Source: Streptococcus cuniculi (lineage in GTDB: Bacteria > Bacillota > Bacilli > Lactobacillales > Streptococcaceae). Taken from it: 64,000 bases of DNA. The notes under the pieces are model-generated. The model had not been told where the DNA came from. It did no database searches and saw only the letters and a list, made by a program, of their open reading frames with translations. Each line of letters begins with the position of its first letter. Positions within the stretch are counted from its first letter, which is position 1. The stretch lies in NCBI RefSeq assembly GCF_001921845.1, contig NZ_MSJM01000002.1, positions 1-64,000 of the forward strand, read 5' to 3'. A program made the position numbers and the translations under genes. Below, piece after piece: positions 48,997 to 57,747 of this stretch.

Positions 48997-50346
48997 ATGT
49001 ATCAAACAGCGACTTGGAAGGAAAAAGTTTCCTTATTTTTAAAAATTTTTATCCCTCTTTTAGTGTATCAATTTGCTAATTTTTCAGCCAGCTTCATTGA
49101 CACCATGATGACAGGGCAGTATAGTACGGTAGACCTAGCAGGGGTGTCGATGGCAACCAGCTTATGGAATCCATTTTTTGCCCTCTTGACGGGAATTGTG
49201 TCAGCACTTGTCCCGATTATTGGCCAACATTTGGGTCGAGGAAATCAGGAACGGATTCGGCAGGAATTACATCATTTCATCTACTTGGCAATCGGCTTAG
49301 CTCTGCTCTTGTTTATACTTGTTTTTGGGGGAGCCGTTCCCGTATTGCGCCTTCTGCATCTTGAAAGAGCTGTCTTTCAGGTAGCCGAGCAATATCTGCT
49401 CTATATTTCGATTGGGATTTTACCGCTTTTGTTGTTTAGCGTTTTTCGTTCCTTCTTTGATTCGCTGGGCTTGACGAGATTGTCCATGTATTTGATGCTC
49501 TTGATTGTCCCTTTTAACTCCTTTTTCAACTATCTGTTAATCTATGGAAAATGGGGCTTGCCAAGACTGGGAGGAGCAGGGACTGGAATGGGGACTGCTC
49601 TAGCTTACTGGGCTGTTTTAGGAGTTGTCATTTGGGTCATGCACCGACATCCGAAGATGAAAGACTACCAGATTTGGAAAATGAGCCGATTTGAGCTTTC
49701 CTTTATCACGGAAGACTTGCGGTTGGGCTTACCTATCGGTCTCCAAATCTTTGCGGAAGTCGCAATTTTTGCGGTTGTAGGACTATACATGTCCAAATTC
49801 TCCTCACAAGTCATTGCCTCCCATCAGGCTGCGATGAATTTTGCAACGTTACTCTATGCCTTTCCTTTGAGCATTTCTGCGGCCTTACCGATTGTCATTT
49901 CCTATGAAATCGGAGCAGGTCGCGATCAGGATGTGAAAGAATACAGCCGTTTGGGGCGCTTGACTGCCATGGGCTTTGCCTCTTTGACCTTGTCGTTTCT
50001 CTATTTCTTCCGTCCAATGGTTGCAAGCCTCTATGGCCATGATCCAGCCTTTATTCAGCTGACCTCCCAGTTTCTGACCTATGCTCTCTTTTTCCAGCTG
50101 GCAGATGCCTTTACAGCGCCAATACAGGGGATTTTACGGGGCTACAAGGACACCACCATGCCCTTTATCATCGGGCTTGTCTCTTATTGGAGCCTAACCT
50201 TCCCTATCGCTTTTTTCCTTGATAGCCGCACTTCGCTAGGACCATTTGCCTATTGGATTGGCCTCGTTGTCGGAATCTTCGTCTGCGGTATCTGTCTGAA
50301 TCTGCGCTTGAAGATTGTTGCCAAGAGAGCAATGAAACAGTATTAA
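48997..50346 (+). CDS. MATE-family multidrug/sodium antiporter
   Basis: A 449-residue exporter with about 12 helices in two homologous halves. MATE features include the opening PLLVYQFANFSASFIDTMMTGQYS and the second-half equivalent LGLPIGLQIFAEVAIFAVVGLYMSKF. I chose ATG 48997, 6 bp after tagga, over an in-frame start at 48946. It is likely to pump cationic drugs in exchange for Na+ or H+; substrates are not readable from sequence. Confidence 0.9.
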   Translation: MYQTATWKEKVSLFLKIFIPLLVYQFANFSASFIDTMMTGQYSTVDLAGVSMATSLWNPFFALLTGIVSALVPIIGQHLGRGNQERIRQELHHFIYLAIGLALLLFILVFGGAVPVLRLLHLERAVFQVAEQYLLYISIGILPLLLFSVFRSFFDSLGLTRLSMYLMLLIVPFNSFFNYLLIYGKWGLPRLGGAGTGMGTALAYWAVLGVVIWVMHRHPKMKDYQIWKMSRFELSFITEDLRLGLPIGLQIFAEVAIFAVVGLYMSKFSSQVIASHQAAMNFATLLYAFPLSISAALPIVISYEIGAGRDQDVKEYSRLGRLTAMGFASLTLSFLYFFRPMVASLYGHDPAFIQLTSQFLTYALFFQLADAFTAPIQGILRGYKDTTMPFIIGLVSYWSLTFPIAFFLDSRTSLGPFAYWIGLVVGIFVCGICLNLRLKIVAKRAMKQY

Positions 50347-50361
50347 AATCACTAAATCCTG

Positions 50362-50391
50362 ATGCTTTGGAGCGATCCAAGGCATTTTTTT
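50362..50391 (+). terminator. Terminator after the MATE gene
   Basis: Stem atgctttgga / tccaaggcat with a T7 tail. An extended -10, tgg-tataat (50391-50399), follows at once and could serve the gene at 50467. Confidence 0.85.
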
Positions 50392-50466
50392 GGTATAATA
50401 GACTCATATTTATTATAGAATAGTCGCTAATGGCATAATAGCAGAATAAGTACAGGTTGGTGAAAT

Positions 50467-51120
50467 ATGTTTTTTAGAAAAGTCATTTATATGGGCGAAT
50501 GTGGTGAGGGTGCTGTGTACTTTGATACGGAGCGGAACCTTGCTTTGGTTGCCCCGCAGAGTATGCTTCTAAATACGGCGGGTGCAGGAAAGACCAATCT
50601 GTTGATTCCAGGATTGATTGCCCTAGGATTTGGTGGGACAGGTTTAACAGTTGCTAATCCCTTTGGTGGGCACTATAGTGAAGCGACGCTGGTCTTTCTG
50701 ATAATTGCTTGGACAGTAGAGTTTTTTGGACTGGTTTGGCTTTTAGAACGAGTCCTTTATAAGAATGTCAAGAGGGCCCAACCTACGACCCGGGAAAACT
50801 TTCGGTTGGCTGTTTATGGTAATCTAATTTGGAATAACTTTGGGGATAAAAGAGCAACAACTGGAAAGAAAATTTGGCTCTCGGTACTTCTTTCTGCAAT
50901 ACTGATAGCCAATATTGGAATCGTTCCTATAGTTTATAAAATGATTTTACCGTTAATTAATAACAGGGAGCAAATAGGCAGTGAAATTATTATGATATCA
51001 TTAATGGGAACCATGCCATTTTCTTTGGTGCTTCTTGTATGGCAAAATAACCCTATTCGTTGGCTGAATGTTGTTGAAAAATACCAGAAACGTCAAATTA
51101 AGTGGGGCAAAAAGACCTAA
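50467..51120 (+). CDS. Membrane protein, mosaic paralogue of the gene at 41406
   Basis: A 217-residue protein nearly identical to its paralogue up to residue ~135 (MGECGEGAVYFDTERNLALV) and again over the last ~30 residues, but with an unrelated middle (SVLLSAILIANIGIVPIVYK). About four helices. It resumes the accessory block after the nth-guaC-MATE core segment, and its 55-bp leader is also duplicated. Probably an immunity protein of different specificity. Confidence 0.6.
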   Translation: MFFRKVIYMGECGEGAVYFDTERNLALVAPQSMLLNTAGAGKTNLLIPGLIALGFGGTGLTVANPFGGHYSEATLVFLIIAWTVEFFGLVWLLERVLYKNVKRAQPTTRENFRLAVYGNLIWNNFGDKRATTGKKIWLSVLLSAILIANIGIVPIVYKMILPLINNREQIGSEIIMISLMGTMPFSLVLLVWQNNPIRWLNVVEKYQKRQIKWGKKT

Positions 51121-51160
51121 AAATATCGTAGAAATAAGAGGTATAGTGTTGGTAAATAGT

Positions 51161-51280
51161 ATGAAAATAAACAAAATTCCGTTATATGCCTTAAGCCAAG
51201 ACTTTTATTTGTTTTATGATACAGATACTCTGCACTTTTACCGTGCCTTGAATCAGTCCATGTATGCCACAAAAAAATAG
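51161..51280 (+). pseudogene. Truncated DUF443-like N-terminus
   Basis: A 39-codon frame starting at ATG 51161 with LSQDFYLFYDTDTLHFYRAL, like the beta-rich start of DUF443-type proteins. It ends abruptly at TAG 51278-51280 with no membrane part. Confidence 0.4.
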
Positions 51281-51367
51281 AAAAGCAGTCTCGCGAAAAT
51301 ATCGCTTTTTCGGAAGAGTTTGCAATTCTTATCCCGCTTGTTTTGTTGTAGATTCACTTTCATGAGT

Positions 51368-51451
51368 AAAAAAGATTGTAACAGACAGCTGTTGCAGTTT
51401 TTTTATGCTTTCAAATTATGCTATAATAGAGAGGAAATAGTGTAGGAAAAC
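51368..51451 (+). repeat. 84-bp terminator-promoter repeat, copy 1
   Basis: Identical over 84 bases to 57250-57333. It contains a terminator hairpin (gtaacag-acag-ctgttgc then T7) followed by an extended -10 (tgc-tataat, 51418-51426). It places a fresh promoter in front of whatever follows, here a DUF1310 gene. Confidence 0.85.
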
Positions 51452-51487
51452 CGCAGTTTTCCTATTCATATCGAAACGAGGAAAGAA

Positions 51488-51880
51488 ATGAAAAAAACAT
51501 GGGTGATGGTTAGTAGTATTTTCGTAGTGCTTGCCTTGATAATCGGTGGGTTTTATATGCAAAAGCAGAGTGAGAGACAATATATGTGGGAAGTAGTACA
51601 TAGTGAAGAAGCTAAAAAAATTTATGAAGGATATTTATTAAATGTCGATCCAAAAGCGTTCACGATAGATGGAAAGATACAACATTATCAGATACTTGAC
51701 GAGGAAACTGTTAAGAATCCGATGGGAGGCCTGATTGTTGAACTATCTATAAATCATCAAAAGCTATACAACTTAGAGGTTTTTATCAATAAAGATATTG
51801 AAACAGGGGAATTAAAAGGTACGGGTACAATAGCATCACCTGAGTTAGTGGCTTATCTGGGGGTAAGAGAAAAAGAATGA
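51488..51880 (+). CDS. DUF1310-family membrane-anchored protein
   Basis: A 130-residue member with an N-terminal helix (about 5-23), the family phrase VVHSEEAKKIYEGYL and KNPMGGLIVELSINH. Transcription probably starts in the 84-bp repeat upstream. Its stop overlaps the ATG of a short effector-like scrap (51877-51939, starting MSDFTEKEQQQIVEKS), the same layout as at 42608. The signal part is duplicated in the truncated copy at 51970. Confidence 0.65.
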   Translation: MKKTWVMVSSIFVVLALIIGGFYMQKQSERQYMWEVVHSEEAKKIYEGYLLNVDPKAFTIDGKIQHYQILDEETVKNPMGGLIVELSINHQKLYNLEVFINKDIETGELKGTGTIASPELVAYLGVREKE

Positions 51881-51939
51881 GTGACTTTACAGAAAAAGAA
51901 CAACAGCAGATTGTTGAAAAGAGTATGACCCAACATTAG
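51877..51939 (+). pseudogene. N-terminal scrap of an effector
   Basis: A 20-codon frame (MSDFTEKEQQQIVEKS...) overlapping the DUF1310 stop by ATGA. It resembles the start of the effector genes that usually follow DUF1310 genes, but is cut off at once. Confidence 0.35.
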
Positions 51940-51969
51940 CTTTTTGTTTATCTGGAAACGAGGTTGTAA

Positions 51970-52062
51970 ATGAAAAAAACATGGGTGATGGTTAGTAGTA
52001 TTTTCGTAGTGCTTGCCCTGATAATCGGTGGTTTTTACATGCAAAAGCAGAGTGAACAGTAG
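51970..52062 (+). pseudogene. Truncated DUF1310 duplicate and toxin-tail junction
   Basis: The first 29 residues repeat those of the gene at 51488 almost base for base, then stop. In another frame the bases to 52095 read VEAFGLGVSIRW-stop, which looks like the last residues of a toxin lying just before the immunity-type gene at 52102. The fusion of these two scraps marks a recombination point. Confidence 0.6.
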
Positions 52063-52101
52063 AAGCATTCGGTCTAGGTGTATCAATTAGGTGGTGAGTA
52101 C

Positions 52102-52866
52102 ATGATGGAAATTCAATTACGATTAACAGGTAATTCAGAAGGGTTTGTTTTACAATCAAAATCGCAGATAGATGACAACTGGGTTGATCGGCTTGAAATT
52201 GTAGAAAACAAAGAAGGTTACCGTCTACAATCTCCAACAAAAGAAATTCTGGTTTTTAAAATATCTGAAAAAGTTTCCCGAACGGAAAGAATTGTTGCAA
52301 GGTCCGTCAAACAAGATATTATTTTTTATGAACGAAAGCAAGTGGACCATTTATGGGAACCAGCTTATTGGCATGGCGGTTTTCGATATGATCAAGATGC
52401 CTATGAACTAGAAAGAGTTCCTTCTGGGACAAAAGGAGACATTCTTCCAGTTACTAAAAATCATGATCCTATTGCTGTTTTTGCTGCTGGAAATGTATCT
52501 GTAGCAGGTAAGAGAGTTTTTTCCCTTTATACAGAACATTTAGAAGAAGTAGAAAATTTGTTGATACTTTATGTTGTAAACTATATTACGGGAATAAACT
52601 TTTTAAATCTTGATTCATTAGCTGTACACTATCGCCTCTTTTATGCTTTTAGTGGTCGCTCTGCCTTGACCAAGGAACATTTGGAAATGCTCCCACCATC
52701 TAGGCGCCCCTCCATTATAGAGGCTATGCTTTGGTTGTGCCTGGCTTTTGTCATTATAGGAACAATTAGTTATATTTCCCGCAAGCCTCTAATAATCTTT
52801 TTAGGAGGGATGATTGTCTATCACAGTTATATTTTCATTAAAAATTGGAAAGAAAAAGATGAGTAA
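52102..52866 (+). CDS. Two-helix C-terminally anchored protein, candidate immunity protein
   Basis: A 254-residue protein (ATG 52102 or 52105 after aggtggtgag). The first ~190 residues are soluble and beta-rich (IVENKEGYRLQSPTKEILVF, then WHGGFRYDQDAYELE), vaguely like tubby/LURP-type folds. Two helices lie at about 210-250. It follows a toxin-tail scrap and overlaps the region of the next lipoprotein gene. No family can be named with confidence. Confidence 0.5.
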   Translation: MMEIQLRLTGNSEGFVLQSKSQIDDNWVDRLEIVENKEGYRLQSPTKEILVFKISEKVSRTERIVARSVKQDIIFYERKQVDHLWEPAYWHGGFRYDQDAYELERVPSGTKGDILPVTKNHDPIAVFAAGNVSVAGKRVFSLYTEHLEEVENLLILYVVNYITGINFLNLDSLAVHYRLFYAFSGRSALTKEHLEMLPPSRRPSIIEAMLWLCLAFVIIGTISYISRKPLIIFLGGMIVYHSYIFIKNWKEKDE

Positions 52867-52903
52867 GAAATATAGTGAACGGGAAAGGAGTATAGCTGGC
52901 AGT

Positions 52904-53599
52904 ATGAAAAAAACGATTGGTTTAGCAGTATGCTTTCTCCTTTTTACACTAGGAGGATGTGCCTTAATGGAAACGAAAAATAGCAGACCATATATCGAAA
53001 AACAAGTGAGTAATGTAGAAAAGGTTTATCCCACAGAGAATGTTTATGATTTATTCGATACATTTCCAAGTGGATTTCAATTGGTTTATGATAAACTATC
53101 AGATAAAGAAGGATATCGCTATTCTGAATCGGTTGAGTTATTTGGCGATTCTTCAAAGAAGTATTTGTCTGGTAAATATGAACGTAGTCGAAAGGAGTTG
53201 GCCTCTTCCATCGAAGAGGTCTTAGATACTTTTTCAGTAGAATACACAAAGGATGGACTCATTCGTTCTGACACAAAAGAGAAAATCGCTTTTCCTAAAG
53301 AAGGTTTTCTCTTTCAGAATCTGACATTGGACAAATCCGTGTTAGCTTCTCAAACAGTAAACAATTACTCTTACAATGTGAACACGGAAAGCTATTTTAT
53401 ACGATACTCGCCATTTACGTATCCGCAATCTAATATGAGAGATGAGACCATATTAATGATTATGGGGGACGAACCGTATGATAAACATGGTTTTAGTCGC
53501 TCTGTTTCGCTAGATGACGGAAATGCTGTTATTATTGAGCGGATTGATGAATATAGTGTATTGAAAAACATTCCTTTATGGGAGAAAGAAAATGAGTGA
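52904..53599 (+). CDS. Lipoprotein, TipC-like candidate immunity protein
   Basis: A 231-residue lipoprotein with lipobox LGGC (C19). I chose ATG 52904 because it places a proper signal peptide first; an alternative ATG at 52859 adds 15 charged residues. The phrase NVYDLFDTFPSGFQLVYDKL and the beta-rich body recall TipC, the surface immunity protein against the lipid-II-cleaving LXG toxin TelC of S. intermedius. The likeness is from memory and moderate. A truncated frame (53592-53645) overlaps its stop. Confidence 0.5.
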   Translation: MKKTIGLAVCFLLFTLGGCALMETKNSRPYIEKQVSNVEKVYPTENVYDLFDTFPSGFQLVYDKLSDKEGYRYSESVELFGDSSKKYLSGKYERSRKELASSIEEVLDTFSVEYTKDGLIRSDTKEKIAFPKEGFLFQNLTLDKSVLASQTVNNYSYNVNTESYFIRYSPFTYPQSNMRDETILMIMGDEPYDKHGFSRSVSLDDGNAVIIERIDEYSVLKNIPLWEKENE

Positions 53600-53802
53600 T
53601 TTAGTACCTTGTGTAACATTTAGCCTTGATTCCATTCTCATATGACGTTTCTGTATCCCTTGAGGAGTTTGAGGGGACAACATTGCCAAACTAAAAAATG
53701 AAAAGCAATGGTACTTTGGAAGAAAATACGAGTGCGAATAGTGAATTGTATCATGTTCAAAAAGCCAAAGAATTTGATGAATTGATAGGCGTAGATAGAT
53801 GA
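53592..53802 (+). pseudogene. Scraps of effector or immunity genes
   Basis: Three small frames follow one another: MSDLVPCVTFSLDSILI (53592-53645), a stretch ending VSVSLEEFEGTTLPN (to 53694) and a frame at 53698-53802 ending KAKEFDELIGVDR. None has a complete domain. They are remnants between intact immunity-type genes. Confidence 0.4.
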
Positions 53803-53818
53803 TAAGAAAGGTGTTAAT

Positions 53819-54350
53819 ATGTTACTAATGATAGTAGGAGCAGCACAAAATGAAGTGATATACTTAGATTATCGAACGAAAAGTTTTTATAAAGAGACAA
53901 AAAAAGTAAATAATATATTTATACAGTTGATGATTCCAATTATAACGGCAGTTCTTTCAGTTTTTTTTTGATAGTTTAGGGCGATCTTCTATCAGTTCAA
54001 ACACGATAAAAGTAAATATTCTAAAAGCAATCATAACTTATTCCTTCATTTTTATATTCTCTAAGATAGTATTCCATAAAATAAATCAGAAACGAGAACT
54101 TAAAAAAATTGAATTCAGTAGTATAGTTGCTGATATTAATACTTATATAAAACAAAGCTTAGGACAAATCATTTTTATGATATTGTTGATGGTGTCCTCT
54201 ATACTATTTTGTTGTGTATATCTAGTCAGTTCTGATATCAAGGATTTATTTATTTCTAATTTTATATTATTAGCTGCTTATACTATCCATCTTTACTATC
54301 ACCCATTAAAAAAATTGAACGTATTGAAGAAAATAAAAAGAAGGATATAA
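53819..54350 (+). pseudogene. Membrane protein broken at a T9 homopolymer
   Basis: The frame from ATG 53819 stops at 53969-53971, right at a run of nine T (53961-53969). With eight T the frame continues to 54350 and gives a 176-residue protein with about four helices, starting like the mosaic family at 41406 (EVIYLDYRTKSF). The single-base change could be decay or reversible slippage. The ribosome site aaaggtg precedes the start. Confidence 0.7.
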
Positions 54351-54428
54351 AATACTTATCATCTATATTGTCCATCTTATTTTTATTGTAAGATGACGGC
54401 TGTAGCTCATTTAGCAAAGGATTACAAT

Positions 54429-55304
54429 ATGGAAACTAGAAGTAAGATTTTTGGAGCAACGTTTGAACAATCAAAAAAAGTTGTGAGTAAGAAGATATTG
54501 ACCGAAGATGGTGCACAAATTGGTTTGATGTCATCTATGTCTTTCTTAAAAAGAATAAAGGCTTTACTGGGAGGTTTGTTTTTAATTGGTCTTCTTTATG
54601 CAGTTGGTATTGGCCTTCCCCGTTTTATAATAATGGAGCCACAAGAAACAAGAGTGTTATCGGAATCGACCATCAATTTGATACATTTATTTGGTGTCTA
54701 TACGACAGGAATTACTGAGAAAATTATTATTTTGTTATTAGCCTTAATAGCTATAAACCTACTTCCAAAACCGAACTATGCCTTCCAAATGGCTTTTGGT
54801 AATTTGACATTAATTATCTTAGTTTTGTGCTCGACAACAGCTTTTATCCCTTTTACTATCGGTCTCACAGTAGGAGCCTTTGGTTGGATTGGCTTTGGTC
54901 TTCAGCTTTTAGTGTGCATCTATCTCTGGAAGTCTCTGATAATATCAAATATCGTTCAGCTAAAACAACGACTTTACCAAGGAGTGCCAAATGGTAAGGA
55001 TTGGGGAGAAAGGCTAATGATATTTATCAAGAAATATGGTGGCATTCTCTTACTGCTTTCTGTTGTGAATCGTTGGACTTTCAACTTTGGAGAAATGGTC
55101 AAAACTAGACCAGATGTTTTCAGTTTCTTGTATGGTTGGACTTTTCTATTAGTGGCTTTTCTAATGATTTTTACGATGAGCATGACCTTGAAAAATTTTG
55201 TAGCGGCCTTTTACTTTTTTAAATACCAAAAAGAATACCGCCAGTTCTTTAAAGTCTCAAATGAACAATGGTATGGCAAATGGCGAGGGCGCAAAATAGA
55301 TTAG
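54429..55304 (+). CDS. Six-helix membrane protein, candidate immunity protein (copy 1)
   Basis: A 291-residue protein with about six helices. I chose ATG 54429, because the preceding twelve codons overlap another frame that reads DDGCSSFSKGLQYGN-stop, a toxin tail like the one before the next copy. FGATFEQSKKVV at the start and the C-terminal half (GLTVGAFGWIGFGLQLLV onward) match the gene at 55398, while residues about 45-145 differ. No known family is recognised; context suggests immunity against a membrane toxin. Confidence 0.6.
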   Translation: METRSKIFGATFEQSKKVVSKKILTEDGAQIGLMSSMSFLKRIKALLGGLFLIGLLYAVGIGLPRFIIMEPQETRVLSESTINLIHLFGVYTTGITEKIIILLLALIAINLLPKPNYAFQMAFGNLTLIILVLCSTTAFIPFTIGLTVGAFGWIGFGLQLLVCIYLWKSLIISNIVQLKQRLYQGVPNGKDWGERLMIFIKKYGGILLLLSVVNRWTFNFGEMVKTRPDVFSFLYGWTFLLVAFLMIFTMSMTLKNFVAAFYFFKYQKEYRQFFKVSNEQWYGKWRGRKID

Positions 55305-55406
55305 ATGATGGCTATGAGTTGGTTAAGAAAGGTGTCGGAAAGTCAGTTAAAGGTACTTGGAATATGATAACCAGTTGCTTTGGCGGAGGAGCGAAATATG
55401 CGTAAT
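55305..55406 (+). pseudogene. Toxin C-terminal tail
   Basis: The frame reads DDGYELVKKGVGKSVKGTWN and ends GGGAKYA-stop at 55404-55406, overlapping the next gene's ATG at 55398. The opening DDG matches the tail scrap before 54429. No start codon or toxin body is present. Confidence 0.5.
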
Positions 55407-56279
55407 AAGGGACTATTATCTGCAACGTTTGAACAGTCAACAAAGCTTGTAAAGAAAGCGGAAATCATGAAATATAGTAATGATTTAGTGACGTCAATGA
55501 GTTTTTTTAAGAGGCTAATGCTATTTTTACCCATCTTATTTATCTTGAGTTTGATTTATATGATTGGTGTGGTGCTCCCTTTACAGATTGCTTCAGCAGA
55601 TCAAACGAACCTGAGTATGTTTACGATCAGAATAATTTCCAAAATTGGATTAGCACTATCATCTTGGATAGAAAAATTGTTGATTTTGGAAGGAGTTTTG
55701 CTAATAATAAATCTATTTCCTAAAGCAAATTATGCAGTTCAGTTAATGTTTGGTGTTCTGATTTCAATAGTTTTATCGTTAATAGGTGTATTAGGTATTC
55801 TCCCTCTTGCTATCGGCCTCACAGTAGGAGCTTTTGGTTGGATTGGCTTTGGTCTTCAGCTTTTAGTGTGCATCTATCTCTGGAAGTCTCTGATAATATC
55901 AAATATCGTTCAGCTAAAACAACGACTTTACCAAGGAGTGCCAAATGGTAAGGATTGGGGAGAAAGGTTGATGATATTTATCAAGAAATATGGAGGCATT
56001 CTCTTACTGCTTGCTATTGTCAATCGTTGGACTTTCAACTTTGGAGAAATGGTCAAAACTAGACCAGATATTTTCAGTTTCTTGTACGGCTGGGCTTTTC
56101 TATTAGTGGCTTCTCTAATGATTTTTATGATGAGTATGACCTTGAAAAACTTTGTAGCGGCCTTTTACTTTTTTAAATACCAAAAAGAATACCGCCAGTT
56201 CTTTAAAGTCTCGAATGAACAATGGTATGGCAAATGGCGAGGAAAAAAGATGGATAAAAAGAAACACAAGGAGAGGTGA
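55398..56279 (+). CDS. Six-helix membrane protein, candidate immunity protein (copy 2)
   Basis: A 293-residue paralogue of the gene at 54429. I chose ATG 55398, 7 bp after ggagga and overlapping the toxin-tail stop, over TTG 55380. The DNA from about 55820 to 56250 is nearly identical to 54860-55290, whereas the N-terminal third differs, so recombination has kept a common C-terminal half with variable front helices. Confidence 0.6.
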   Translation: MRNKGLLSATFEQSTKLVKKAEIMKYSNDLVTSMSFFKRLMLFLPILFILSLIYMIGVVLPLQIASADQTNLSMFTIRIISKIGLALSSWIEKLLILEGVLLIINLFPKANYAVQLMFGVLISIVLSLIGVLGILPLAIGLTVGAFGWIGFGLQLLVCIYLWKSLIISNIVQLKQRLYQGVPNGKDWGERLMIFIKKYGGILLLLAIVNRWTFNFGEMVKTRPDIFSFLYGWAFLLVASLMIFMMSMTLKNFVAAFYFFKYQKEYRQFFKVSNEQWYGKWRGKKMDKKKHKER

Positions 56280-56303
56280 TGGATACTATTCAATTACCAA
56301 ATC

Positions 56304-56355
56304 GCTTGTTGGCCGGTATCAGCAAAATAGAGAGAAGGCAGATTCATAAATAGGG
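56304..56355 (+). repeat. 52-bp repeat, copy 1
   Basis: gcttg-tgg followed by tatcagcaaaatagagagaa and gattcataaatagg is repeated at 57187-57238 with few changes. In the second copy it encodes the end of a fragment, YQQNREKVDS-stop. It is a scrap of the same lost gene in both places. Confidence 0.7.
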
Positions 56356-56398
56356 GGTAATATATGAACATTCAAGATAATATGATTAAGGAGGTATG

Positions 56399-57088
56399 AT
56401 GGACGGCTTTCATTTTTCGTATGCGAATTTTCGCTATCTCGTATTTCAGCTTGATGGACAATATTATTTGTTGGATAGGCAACCCAATCATCTTATTGCC
56501 TACTTGTTTATGCCTTTGACCTGGTTTTTCTATCAAAGAGTTTATCCGCTTACAAATGAAGACTATTTGAATATAAGGCAGAAAAATGATGTAATGAAGC
56601 AGTTTGTGATTCCTTCTGCTTTAGGAGTAGGCGCATCGGTGTTTGTAGGGAATTGGCTTCGGATTCATCATGTCTCTAAATATTTCGAAACAGATTTTTC
56701 TGTGATGTTTAAGATTATTTTGTTGCTTCTGGCCATGGCTATATCTTCTATGTTGGCGTGGTTGGTGTACAATTCTAGGAAACGGAGCATAGCCTCCTTA
56801 ACTCATGTGAATCTAACACAGCCACTCTACTATAAACTTAGACCTTCCAGAATCAGTTCTAAAATGATTGGTACTTATATGGCTTATCTTCTTGTTATTG
56901 TTGGGATGGCTAGTATGTCTCTTGTAGCTTTTATTTGTTCAGGAAATTTAGTCTTTTTACTCATTACTATCTTGATGGTATTTTTACATTTCATGGCAGT
57001 AAACCTTGCTTATAGTACGGATATTGGCTATTCTTATAAAGTAGTGGATCGTTTGGAAACAACAGATAAGAATAGGATGTTACACTAA
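56399..57088 (+). CDS. DUF443-family membrane protein, candidate immunity protein
   Basis: A 229-residue protein (ATG 56399, 5 bp after aaggagg). This is the clearest DUF443 member in the window: FRYLVFQLDGQYYLLDRQPN, then LFMPLTWFFYQRVYPLTNE and about four further helices. DUF443 includes TsaI, the membrane immunity protein to the type VII toxin TspA, so a similar role is likely. Confidence 0.7.
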   Translation: MDGFHFSYANFRYLVFQLDGQYYLLDRQPNHLIAYLFMPLTWFFYQRVYPLTNEDYLNIRQKNDVMKQFVIPSALGVGASVFVGNWLRIHHVSKYFETDFSVMFKIILLLLAMAISSMLAWLVYNSRKRSIASLTHVNLTQPLYYKLRPSRISSKMIGTYMAYLLVIVGMASMSLVAFICSGNLVFLLITILMVFLHFMAVNLAYSTDIGYSYKVVDRLETTDKNRMLH

Positions 57089-57238
57089 GATAAATACTAT
57101 TACTTAGGGTCGGCACATGGGGCTTTCTCTACAAAAGAAAAATGGCAATATCAGATAGTTGATGTCTTGCCAAATCAGAAAAGAATGCTTGCTGGACAGT
57201 ATCAGCAAAATAGAGAGAAGGTAGATTCATAAATAGGG
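57089..57238 (+). pseudogene. C-terminal protein fragment with 52-bp repeat copy 2
   Basis: Open frame after the DUF443 stop, reading DKYYYLGSAHGAFSTKEKW and ending YQQNREKVDS-stop. The end lies in a repeat shared with 56304-56355. It may be the tail of a lost DUF443-linked gene. Confidence 0.45.
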
Positions 57239-57249
57239 TGGTTAGAAGC

Positions 57250-57333
57250 AAAAAAGATTGTAACAGACAGCTGTTGCAGTTTTTTTATGCTTTCAAATTA
57301 TGCTATAATAGAGAGGAAATAGTGTAGGAAAAC
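57250..57333 (+). repeat. 84-bp terminator-promoter repeat, copy 2
   Basis: Base-for-base identical to 51368-51451, with the hairpin, T7 run and extended -10 (tgc-tataat, 57300-57308). It stands in front of the WPPN-family gene at 57391. Confidence 0.85.
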
Positions 57334-57390
57334 TAAGAAGTCCTGCAACAAGTTATTCAAAGGAGTTATATGAGTTATTAGGAGGCGATA

Positions 57391-57747
57391 ATGGAAAAAA
57401 TTGAAACAAGAAAAAGTGATGCCTTGGAAATTTACAAGACTGGTGGAAAATATATTTTACGGTATCCGACATTTAATAGTACTATGCCAGAAGTTGAGGC
57501 AGAAATTCCTGAAGAAGCAGTCAATAGTTATTTAGCTGGTGAACATACTGGTGAGGAATTAATCTTTTTTTCAAATACAGGTAACTGGAGGCCAAAAATT
57601 ACCCAGGAAGAAGCCAATAGAATTTTTTTACGAGAAAATCCTGAATTTTTACTGATAGATACCGCTCGGAAAAGACAGTATTTCTCGGAAGAAGAGTTTC
57701 AAGAACTATTAAAAAAAGCCTATGAAGTTTCCGAAGAGCAAAAATAG
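57391..57747 (+). CDS. WPPN-type small cytoplasmic protein, divergent member
   Basis: A 118-residue relative of the genes at 43670 and 44315: shared YLAGEHTGEELIFFSNTGNW, then RPKITQEEANRIF and FSEEEFQELLKKAY, but the WPP motif has become WRP and the N-terminus differs. Transcription probably starts in the 84-bp repeat. The ribosome site is aggagg. Candidate immunity protein. Confidence 0.5.
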   Translation: MEKIETRKSDALEIYKTGGKYILRYPTFNSTMPEVEAEIPEEAVNSYLAGEHTGEELIFFSNTGNWRPKITQEEANRIFLRENPEFLLIDTARKRQYFSEEEFQELLKKAYEVSEEQK

